A DNA stretch of 22,211 nucleotides from an uncultured Collinsella sp. (GTDB lineage: Bacteria > Actinomycetota > Coriobacteriia > Coriobacteriales > Coriobacteriaceae): positions 1-22,211 of the forward strand of contig UQIG01000032.1 in NCBI GenBank assembly GCA_900541135.1, read 5' to 3'. A program made the translations under genes and the position numbers. The notes under the pieces were generated by a model. That model was given only the letters and a program-made list of their open reading frames with translations. It was not told the origin of the DNA and searched no databases. The number at the start of each line of letters is the position of its first letter. The stretch's first letter is position 1. Below, piece after piece: positions 1 through 5,187 of the stretch.

Positions 1-17
1 GTAGCGGGTGGTTTAAA

Positions 18-38
18 GCTGGCCGCTGCGCGGCCAGC
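18..38. other. GC-rich hairpin at the window edge
   Basis: GCTGGCCG (18-25) and CGGCCAGC (31-38) form an 8-bp perfect stem with a 5-nt loop. There is no T-run on the plus side; an AAA/TTT stretch lies at 12-17. It may be the end of an upstream transcription unit that lies outside the window. Confidence 0.4.
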
Positions 39-54
39 GGACTAAAGTCTTGAA

Positions 55-87
55 TCATTGGCACAACCTATTAGGAGGTGCCAATGA
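55..87 (+). promoter_or_regulatory. Inverted repeat over the RBS and start codon of the XRE gene
   Basis: A perfect 10-bp inverted repeat, TCATTGGCAC (55-64) and GTGCCAATGA (78-87), surrounds the Shine-Dalgarno AGGAGG (73-78) and includes the ATG (84-86). As DNA it could be an autoregulatory operator for the XRE dimer. As RNA it would put most of the SD in a 13-nt loop and the start codon in the stem. Which of the two applies cannot be decided from sequence. Confidence 0.6.
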
Positions 88-314
88 CTCAGTTAGATAT
101 AAAGATGAGGGTCGGGCTGAGAATAAAAGAGTTGAGAAACGAACTCGGCTATAGCCAGGAAACTATTGCGTACTCTATCGAAATGTCCCGAACATACTTC
201 GCTGAGGTCGAAACCGGCAAGCGGAACATATCAATTGAAAATATCGACCGGATTGCACAAGGGCTCGGCGTTTCCCTGAAAGAGTTCTTCAACTCTGACC
301 TCTTTGTCAAATAA
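84..314 (+). CDS. Small XRE-family helix-turn-helix regulator
   Basis: This is a 76-residue single-domain HTH protein. The SQETIAYSIEMSRTYFAEVETGKRNIS stretch, split here as SQETIAYSIEM (about 24-34) and SRTYFAEVETGKRN (about 35-48), matches the recognition-helix region of the Cro/C1 HTH_3 fold. It most resembles controller (C) proteins of restriction-modification systems and small regulators of mobile elements. The start is the ATG at 84, five bases after AGGAGG; the in-frame GTG at 78 overlaps the SD and is rejected. Base composition is visibly lower in GC than the rest of the window, which suggests transfer. An inverted repeat over the start suggests autoregulation. Its regulated partner is not visible; it may lie left of the window. 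Confidence 0.85.
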   Translation: MTQLDIKMRVGLRIKELRNELGYSQETIAYSIEMSRTYFAEVETGKRNISIENIDRIAQGLGVSLKEFFNSDLFVK

Positions 315-448
315 GACAGAGCACAAATCGAATTAGAACGAAAGGACAGACTTCCAACGTCATCTAATGTCCAACAGGGCTTCAATAGCAATCAAAAGGT
401 ATCAAAGAGCTGCCGGAAACTGGCTTGCCCTACGGCAACGACAGCCTA

Positions 449-518
449 GGTTTTCAACGCTTTCCATAGCCGGAGGGTCCCACATCCAGCCCGTAGGCTG
501 TGGGAAGGGTTGAAAACC
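449..518. repeat. Nested inverted repeat in the XRE-tRNA gap
   Basis: GGTTTTCAAC (449-458) and GTTGAAAACC (509-518) are perfect inverted repeats. Between them, TCCCAC (478-483) pairs with GTGGGA (500-505) and AGCC (488-491) with GGCT (496-499), giving an extended structure. The surrounding 315-633 stretch has no convincing ORF. It could be a structured RNA, or recombination sites of an integrated element. Confidence 0.55.
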
Positions 519-520
519 GG

Positions 521-605
521 CCCTGAGGGTGAAACTCTGGGGTGAAATATGAAGTCGCGATGTTTTCCCCATAGAATGAACTTTCACCCCTTTTTCACCC
601 CTCAG
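521..605. repeat. Four GGGTGAAA motifs, two in each orientation
   Basis: GGGTGAAA occurs at 527-534 and 540-547. Its complement TTTCACCC occurs at 582-589 and 593-600. The outer pair extends to CCTGAGGGTGAAA versus TTTCACCCCTCAGG with one inserted base. Paired short repeats next to a tRNA 3' end resemble the arm-type sites bound by tyrosine integrases, but no integrase is visible in this window, so the function is inferred only. Confidence 0.45.
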
Positions 606-626
606 GCGGGTTTTACCCCTATCCAT

Positions 627-663
627 ACAGAAACAGGTCAGACGATTTATACCGTCTGACCTG
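627..663 (-). terminator. Terminator of tRNA-Arg
   Basis: An 11-bp perfect stem (634-644 with 653-663, core AGGTCAGACG) lies just past the 3' end of the tRNA on the minus strand. It is followed by the short T-rich run TTTCTGT. The fit to a factor-independent terminator is good, although the T-run is weak. Confidence 0.7.
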
Positions 664-672
664 CTATTTCTC

Positions 673-748
673 TGGTGCCCCCGGGCGGATTCGAACCGTC
701 GACACCCGCTTTAGGAGAGCGGTGCTCTATCCCCTGAGCTACGGAGGC
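673..748 (-). tRNA. tRNA-Arg (anticodon CCT)
   Basis: On the minus strand a complete 76-nt cloverleaf can be read. The acceptor stem GCCTCCG pairs with CGGGGGC (one G-T pair), the D arm is GCTCAGGGGATAGAGC, the anticodon stem is CCGCT/AGCGG around loop CTCCTAA, and the T arm contains GGTTCGAATCC. The 3' CCA is encoded. The anticodon CCT reads AGG. Minor tRNA-Arg genes are frequent integration targets, and the 3' end faces the lower-GC XRE region. Confidence 0.96.
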
Positions 749-758
749 ATGTTGTACT

Positions 759-764
759 AGTGTA
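759..764 (-). promoter_or_regulatory. Likely -10 box of tRNA-Arg
   Basis: TACACT on the minus strand, about 10 nt before the mature tRNA 5' end, is a fair -10 hexamer. No good -35 is seen 16-18 nt further upstream. Confidence 0.4.
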
Positions 765-778
765 GCAGATTTGCCCCT

Positions 779-844
779 TGGCCATGTAGCGCATGGCCAC
801 TCATCAAGAAGGCTCTGCAGCGAATTATCGCCGTAGAGCCTTCT
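779..844. other. Two hairpins upstream of tRNA-Arg
   Basis: TGGCCATG (779-786) pairs with CATGGCCA (792-799) around a 5-nt loop. AGAAGGCTCT (807-816) pairs with AGAGCCTTCT (835-844). Neither is followed by a clear T-run on either strand. They lie between the tRNA promoter and the terminator of the next minus-strand gene, and their role is unknown. Confidence 0.5.
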
Positions 845-884
845 CAATAACGGAAAATTATAACCCAGAATAACGCAAAATAAT

Positions 885-928
885 GGGATGGGGTTTCCTC
901 TAACCACATGTAAGGGAAATTCCATCCC
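885..928. repeat. Imperfect palindrome with a GGGATGG/CCATCCC tip
   Basis: GGGATGGGGTTTCC (885-898) is nearly complementary to GGGAAATTCCATCCC (914-928). It shares an ATCCCGG end with the stronger hairpin at 977-1022. It could be a degenerate copy of the same kind of element. Confidence 0.4.
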
Positions 929-971
929 GGTATTCGGCTAAAAAATGGGACAAGCTTTCCCAACTGGCGCT

Positions 972-1022
972 CAAAAGGAAAATGCATCCCGGAATGAGAA
1001 CGAATTCCGGGATGCATTTTCC
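972..1022 (-). terminator. Strong hairpin terminator of the manO-like gene
   Basis: A 19-bp perfect stem (977-995 with 1004-1022, core ATGCATCCCGGAAT) with an 8-nt loop lies 19 nt past the stop of the DUF956 gene. On the minus strand it is followed by TTTTGAG. The stem is much longer than usual for a terminator, so it could also be an inserted palindromic element used as one. Confidence 0.75.
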
Positions 1023-1040
1023 GCCATCTATCGCAGACGA

Positions 1041-1439
1041 CTAGTCGCCTTTGTGAAAGAGGCTTTTGATGGCAGCAGGGATGCTCTTGGCGCCCTTGGT
1101 CGTTACGTCGATAAAGTCGGGCGAACGCACGAGTCTATCCTCGTCCACGTACTTGCGCACAGCGCGCAGCGTCTCTTTGTCGTCGCGCGTCGAAAACGTA
1201 AAGTGACAGTTGTCCTTGGTGAAGATGGCAAAACGCGTAATCTTCTTGGTGCCGCGCAAGACCTCGGCGGCAATATAGTCGACCTCGTCCCACGGGATTT
1301 GAATATAATCCTCGGGATTGCGCTCGTTATAGTACTCAAACGCCTTATTGCCCACCATCACGTTACCGTGGCTGGTAAGCCCCATCAGGCAGGTTGCCGG
1401 CGTTGCCAGATCGACCGTGCTGTTCTGAGATTGCGCCAT
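1041..1439 (-). CDS. manO: DUF956 / ManO-like PTS-associated protein
   Basis: This 132-residue cytosolic protein has the DUF956 pattern: TVDL near the N-terminus, GLTSHGNVMVGNKAFEYY, YIQIPWDEVDYI, RFAIFTKDNCHFTFS, then RAVRKYVDEDRLVRSPDF. Family members are encoded at the end of mannose-type PTS operons, and a regulatory role on that operon has been proposed (ManO). The ATG at 1439 is chosen because conserved family similarity begins there; a longer reading frame from 1490 would run into the upstream terminator. A GGAGGGCGAGG stretch precedes it. A terminator separates it from the IID gene, so its expression may depend on read-through or on a separate weak promoter. The molecular function is not established. 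Confidence 0.88.
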   Translation of the reverse strand: MAQSQNSTVDLATPATCLMGLTSHGNVMVGNKAFEYYNERNPEDYIQIPWDEVDYIAAEVLRGTKKITRFAIFTKDNCHFTFSTRDDKETLRAVRKYVDEDRLVRSPDFIDVTTKGAKSIPAAIKSLFHKGD

Positions 1440-1456
1440 ACGCGCCTCGCCCTCCA

Positions 1457-1503
1457 ATAAAAACAATCGGACCGCATCCAGTGTACCCACCGGGTGCGGT
1501 CCG
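1457..1503 (-). terminator. Terminator after the PTS IID gene
   Basis: CGGACCGCA (1468-1476) pairs with TGCGGTCCG (1495-1503), extended by three more pairs including a G-T. On the minus strand it is followed by ATTGTTTTTATT. It lies between IID and the manO-like gene. Confidence 0.85.
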
Positions 1504-1559
1504 TTTCAATGGCTCAAAAGCCCTTGCCTAGCAATTCTCGGTCTTAAGCCGAAGCGTGC

Positions 1560-2480
1560 TTACATGAAGCCGCAGAAGCGACCGATGATGCCGACGGCGA
1601 AGAGAGCCAGGATGATGACGATCGGGCTGACCTTCTTCTTGAGGAGCTTGCAGACCAGCAGGGTCAGGCACACGGCGGCAAGGCCGGGGATGAGCTGATC
1701 GAGGTTGGCCTGAAGCGTGGTGACCTTCATCTGATCAAGGGCGGTAGCACCGACGGAGTTGTACATCGTCAGCGCTTCCTTGATACCCTCGGAACCGGAG
1801 GGCAGGCTAGCCCAGTCGATAAAGGCGCCAGCAGACTGCTTGACCGTGGAGACGATCGGGGTGAAGGAAATGGACACCCAGCGCTCGACCAGGGCGCCGA
1901 TGATGAACATACCCAGGATGGAAGCGCCCTCGGTGACCTTGCCCATCAGACCACCGGAGAGGTCCTTGGCGATGGAGGAGCCGACCTTGTAGCCAAACTC
2001 CTGCGTGTACCACAGGAAAGCGTAACGGATGATGTTCCACGCGAAGAAGAACAGCAGCGGACCGACGATGCTGCCGGACATGGCCAGGGAAGCGCCCAGA
2101 GCGCCCAGAATCGGGCGAAGGGTGAACCAGAAGACGGGGTCACCGACGCCGGCGAGCGGGCCCATCATACCGACCTTGACGCCCTGGATGGCGACATCAT
2201 CGATCGGAGCACCGTTGGCGCGCTCCTCCTCGAGGGCGAGGGTAACGCCAATGACGGGGGCGGAAACATAGGGGTGGGTGTTATAGAACTCCAGGTGGCG
2301 CTTAAGAGCGGCAATCTGGTCATCCTTGCTGGTGTAGAGCTTCTTGATCGCAGGGATCATTGCGAAGCACCAGCCGCCGTTCTGCATGCGCTCGTAGTTC
2401 CACGAGCCCTGAAGGAACTGATGACGGAAGCAAACCTTCTTGCGGTCAGCCTTGGTGAGCTGAATCTTGTTCTCTGCCAT
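1560..2480 (-). CDS. manZ: PTS mannose-family IID component
   Basis: This 306-residue integral membrane subunit works with IIC to form the sugar channel of a mannose/fructose/sorbose-family phosphotransferase. Family signatures are plain: CFRHQFLQGSWNYERMQ (about 17-33), FYNTHPYVSAPVIG (65-78) and MMGPLAGVGDP (105-115). Hydrophobic helices follow, ending in a C-terminal membrane segment. The ATG at 2480 is preceded by AGGAGGGGAG; an in-frame GTG three codons earlier is less well placed. It begins 16 nt after the IIC stop, so the two are translated from one message. ManYZ complexes are also entry routes for some bacteriocins and for phage lambda DNA in other species. The exact sugar cannot be told from sequence. 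Confidence 0.96.
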   Translation of the reverse strand: MAENKIQLTKADRKKVCFRHQFLQGSWNYERMQNGGWCFAMIPAIKKLYTSKDDQIAALKRHLEFYNTHPYVSAPVIGVTLALEEERANGAPIDDVAIQGVKVGMMGPLAGVGDPVFWFTLRPILGALGASLAMSGSIVGPLLFFFAWNIIRYAFLWYTQEFGYKVGSSIAKDLSGGLMGKVTEGASILGMFIIGALVERWVSISFTPIVSTVKQSAGAFIDWASLPSGSEGIKEALTMYNSVGATALDQMKVTTLQANLDQLIPGLAAVCLTLLVCKLLKKKVSPIVIILALFAVGIIGRFCGFM

Positions 2481-2496
2481 ATGTATCACTCCCCTC

Positions 2497-3315
2497 CTAC
2501 TCGTAATCGTTCAGAATGTCGCCGAGCGGGTCGCCGGAGCCACCGCCCATGCCGCCACCCTGCTTGGCCAGATCCTTAAGGCCAAGGTAGATGAGGGCAA
2601 GGGAGATGCCAATGAGACCAAGGGCTATCAGCGTGAGCTGAGGGATGGCAGCAAGGACAAAGCCGAGGACGAAGAACGGCCAGGTCTCCTTGGTGGCCAT
2701 CATGTTGATGACCATGGCGTAACCGACGGAAGCGACCATGCCGCCGCCGACAGCCATGCCGCCGGACAGCCAGTCGGGCATAGCGTTAAGCGCGTTGGTA
2801 ACGGCCTCGGCCGGGATGACGCACAGAAGCACTGCCGGGATGGCGATACGAAGGCCCTGCATGAGGATGGCAGCATACTGCCAGCGCTCGATGCCGGAGA
2901 AGTCGCCCTTCTCGGCGCAACCGTCCATGGCGTGAGCGATAGCGGTAGCAATGGTACGGCAGATCATGGTCAGGAACAGACCAGCGACCGACAGTGGGAC
3001 GGCGACGGCGATAGCGGTGGTAACGGCCTTGGCCGAATCGGTGGCGCCACCGTTGAGGGCGAGCACCATGATGATCGAAGAAGCGACCGAGGCCAGAGCG
3101 GCGTCAGGCGCGACAGCGGCGCCGACGTTAGCCCAGCCAAGGGCCATCATCTGGAGCGAACCGCCCAGGAGGATGCCCTCCTGAAGGTGACCGGTTACGA
3201 GACCGATAAGCGTGCATGCCACGAGCGGCTGATGGAACTGGAACTCATCCAGAACGCCTTCCATACCGGCAAGCAACGCGACAATCGCAACAAGCAGAAT
3301 AGTGATTGCAGACAT
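2497..3315 (-). CDS. manY: PTS mannose-family IIC component
   Basis: This 272-residue polytopic membrane protein is the transporting subunit of the mannose-family PTS. The segment LGWANVGAAVAPDAALAS (about 59-76) is the hallmark of ManY/AgaW-type IIC proteins. A hydrophobic N-terminal helix (about 1-18) and several more Ala/Gly-rich helices follow. The C-terminus ends in a Gly-rich tail, GGGMGGGSGDP, before the stop. The start ATG at 3315 has AGGAGGG ahead of it. It lies 18 nt downstream of the IIAB stop and 16 nt upstream of IID. It has the usual family length. Confidence 0.96.
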   Translation of the reverse strand: MSAITILLVAIVALLAGMEGVLDEFQFHQPLVACTLIGLVTGHLQEGILLGGSLQMMALGWANVGAAVAPDAALASVASSIIMVLALNGGATDSAKAVTTAIAVAVPLSVAGLFLTMICRTIATAIAHAMDGCAEKGDFSGIERWQYAAILMQGLRIAIPAVLLCVIPAEAVTNALNAMPDWLSGGMAVGGGMVASVGYAMVINMMATKETWPFFVLGFVLAAIPQLTLIALGLIGISLALIYLGLKDLAKQGGGMGGGSGDPLGDILNDYE

Positions 3316-3333
3316 GTATCGGACCCTCCTTTA

Positions 3334-4323
3334 CTATGCTTGAGCGGCCAGTTCGGCCTTAGCTTTCTTCAACATGGCGTCGAGATCCTCGGAGGAATCC
3401 GAAGGAACCTTGCGGACCTCGAACTTGACGCCCTTGGCCTTGAGGGCCTCGAGAGTCTTAACGTCATCATCGCCCATAGCGACGGCGTTGGTGACGACGA
3501 CCTTGCCCTTGGAGTGAGCCATGGAACCGATGTTGACTTCCTTGATGTCGACGCCGGCCTCGATGGCCTTGAGCAGATCCTGCGGGTTCTCAAAGAGCAG
3601 CATGGCCTTGGTGTCACCAAAGCGCGTGTCCTTGACGACCTCGGCCATCTTCTTGATGGGCACGACGTTGGCATGGACTCCCGGAGGGGCAGCCTGCTCG
3701 ATCATGGTCTTGCGGAGCTCGTCGTGAGCAACGCCGTCGGAAACCACGATGATGCGGTTGGGGTTGATCTGCTTGGTCCACGTGGTGGCCACCTGACCAT
3801 GAAGCAGACGGGTGTCGATACGGACGTGGGCGATCTTGATGTGCCCATCGCCGATGACCGTTCCCGGAGGGATGGCGCCTGCAGGAGCAGCGGCGGCCGC
3901 AGCCGGCTTCTTCTCCTCGGGCTCCAGAGACTCGGGCTTGACACGCACGCCAGCCTTAGCCTCAGTCACGAGATGTTTTGCGATCGCATGTGCAGTGTTC
4001 TTTGCGTCAAAGCGCTGCGAATATGCCTCGATGAGCATAGGCAGGTTGACACCGGTGACGATAGCCCAGGAATCGTGGCCCTCGATGAGCCCGCTGATCT
4101 GGTTGAACGGCGTGCCGCCCCACAAATCAACGAGGAAGAGCACCTGCTCCTGGTCCTCGAAGGAAGCGACTGCTTCCTCGACCTTGGCACGGAAGTCGTC
4201 GGGGCCCATGCTCGGCTCGAGCGAGACCACGGCAACAGACGGCTGATCGCCAAAGACCATCGAGCCCGTCTGCTTGATTCCAGCTGCCAAGTCCCCGTGG
4301 CTAGCAAGAACAATACTTACCAT
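3334..4323 (-). CDS. manX: PTS mannose-family fused IIAB component
   Basis: This 329-residue cytosolic phosphocarrier accepts phosphate from HPr and passes it to the incoming sugar. The IIA domain (about 1-125) has the phosphorylated His9 in LASHG and the conserved VDLWGGTPFN (65-74). A flexible Pro/Ala/Glu linker follows (about 128-155). The IIB domain (about 160-329) has its phospho-His175 in VRIDTRLLHGQV. The ATG at 4323 is seven bases after AGGAGG; a GTG one codon earlier is rejected. It is the first gene of the IIAB-IIC-IID operon. The fusion matches ManX of E. coli and lactic acid bacteria. Mannose, glucose, fructose and amino sugars are all possible substrates. Confidence 0.97.
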   Translation of the reverse strand: MVSIVLASHGDLAAGIKQTGSMVFGDQPSVAVVSLEPSMGPDDFRAKVEEAVASFEDQEQVLFLVDLWGGTPFNQISGLIEGHDSWAIVTGVNLPMLIEAYSQRFDAKNTAHAIAKHLVTEAKAGVRVKPESLEPEEKKPAAAAAAPAGAIPPGTVIGDGHIKIAHVRIDTRLLHGQVATTWTKQINPNRIIVVSDGVAHDELRKTMIEQAAPPGVHANVVPIKKMAEVVKDTRFGDTKAMLLFENPQDLLKAIEAGVDIKEVNIGSMAHSKGKVVVTNAVAMGDDDVKTLEALKAKGVKFEVRKVPSDSSEDLDAMLKKAKAELAAQA

Positions 4324-4393
4324 CACATAACCTCCTTTTTGTCTACGTATTTCCTACACGACATGAAAGGAGTATACCTGTTTGGATTGTGGA

Positions 4394-4399
4394 ATTATA
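4394..4399 (-). promoter_or_regulatory. Candidate -10 box of the PTS operon
   Basis: A consensus TATAAT on the minus strand lies about 70 nt upstream of the IIAB start. Its correct-spacing -35 region (ATCCAA) is poor, which fits a promoter that needs an activator. No sigma-54 -24/-12 pair was seen. Confidence 0.5.
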
Positions 4400-4510
4400 G
4401 CTAAATCCGCAAAAGGTTGGATTATTTGTTTAAATGTCTAGGTTTGTTACAAGTTGATTACGTTACTGCTTTTTGACTCATTACACGACAAGGCGTCGCT
4501 CATCAAGCTA

Positions 4511-4599
4511 TGTATTTTATAGATACAAGCAAGCTGTTCATTAATATCGATATTAAGCAAGTGCGAATGTGCTCGTACTGTCACTATTTTGTTTAAACA
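4511..4599. promoter_or_regulatory. Palindromes upstream of the PTS promoter
   Basis: In this AT-rich gap between the hypA terminator and the PTS promoter there are three dyads: TGTAT-N7-ATACA (4511-4527), the perfect 16-bp palindrome TTAATATCGATATTAA (4541-4556) and TGTTTAAACA (4590-4599). They are candidate operators for a sugar-responsive regulator. No coding sequence is seen between 4324 and 4728. Confidence 0.45.
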
Positions 4600-4645
4600 G
4601 ACATGGCTTGACTATTTGCACGACTTATGCTCAACAAAACTACTC

Positions 4646-4718
4646 AAAAAAGTTGCGGTGAAATAGTTCTTGTTTAAGAGTCAGAAGGCTGGATTTAGGA
4701 ACTATTTCACCGCAACTT
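4646..4718 (-). terminator. Palindromic repeat (family A, copy 1) serving as hypA terminator
   Basis: AAGTTGCGGTGAAATAG begins a 20-bp perfect arm (4650-4669) whose complement is at 4699-4718. On the minus strand, just past hypA, it is followed by a run of six T. The first 16 bases of the arm (AGTTGCGGTGAAATAG) recur as the outer arms of the palindrome at 13278-13344, so this is a dispersed element rather than an ordinary terminator. Confidence 0.75.
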
Positions 4719-4728
4719 ATAGGGGATC

Positions 4729-5157
4729 CTAGACGATGTGGAGTGGGTTGGCGGCGTCGACGGCATCGGGCGCGTCGGAAGGGCCGTCGGGGGCAGCGCC
4801 TGCCGGATCCTCTTCGGGGGTCTCGATCTGTTTGATCATTACCTCTTGGCCCTGCAGCAAATAGGTCTCGCCGCTACCGCAATGGGGACAGGCCTTGCCG
4901 TGCTCGACCGTCGCGTAGTCGCAGCCACACGCCTCGCAATGTGTCACGGCCTCAACGGGCTCCACGATAAGCTCTGCACCCTCGGTGATGGGCTTTTTAT
5001 CTGCCGCCCAGCGCCAAGCGTCGAGTAGCAAGTCGGGAACGACGCCCGAGACCTCGCCCAGCAGCAGCGTGACGCTCGAAACGCGACGCACGCCATGAGC
5101 GCGCGCCACGTTCTCGACATCGCGAATGATGTGGTAAACGATCCCCAATTCATGCAC
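4729..5157 (-). CDS. hypA: Hydrogenase/urease nickel chaperone HypA
   Basis: HypA delivers Ni(II) to the [NiFe]-hydrogenase large subunit, together with HypB. The N-terminal MHELG includes the Ni-binding His2. The zinc-binding pairs are CEAC (Cys74, Cys77) and CPHC (Cys90, Cys93), and the C-terminal strand EVMIKQIE is typical. The start must be the GTG at 5157, because only that reading keeps His2; the SD (GGCGGAAG) is weak. The protein has 142 residues, longer than the usual 113-120, because of a Pro/Ala/Asp-rich tail (about 114-142). It starts 30 nt after the oxidoreductase stop and is probably co-transcribed. No other hyp or hydrogenase gene is in the window. Confidence 0.92.
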   Translation of the reverse strand: MHELGIVYHIIRDVENVARAHGVRRVSSVTLLLGEVSGVVPDLLLDAWRWAADKKPITEGAELIVEPVEAVTHCEACGCDYATVEHGKACPHCGSGETYLLQGQEVMIKQIETPEEDPAGAAPDGPSDAPDAVDAANPLHIV

Positions 5158-5187
5158 TTTTTCTTCCGCCGTTCCCGTTATGGCTAC

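Noticed and set aside
2467..4404. Long open frame on the plus strand opposite the PTS genes
   Set aside because: It mirrors three well-supported minus-strand genes; its composition is the usual antisense pattern of high-GC codons and no domain is visible.
4394..4640. Sigma-54 promoter for the mannose PTS, as in Listeria
   Set aside because: No GG-N10-GC pair with fitting flanks was found on the minus strand upstream of IIAB; one plus-strand near-match has wrong spacing and direction.
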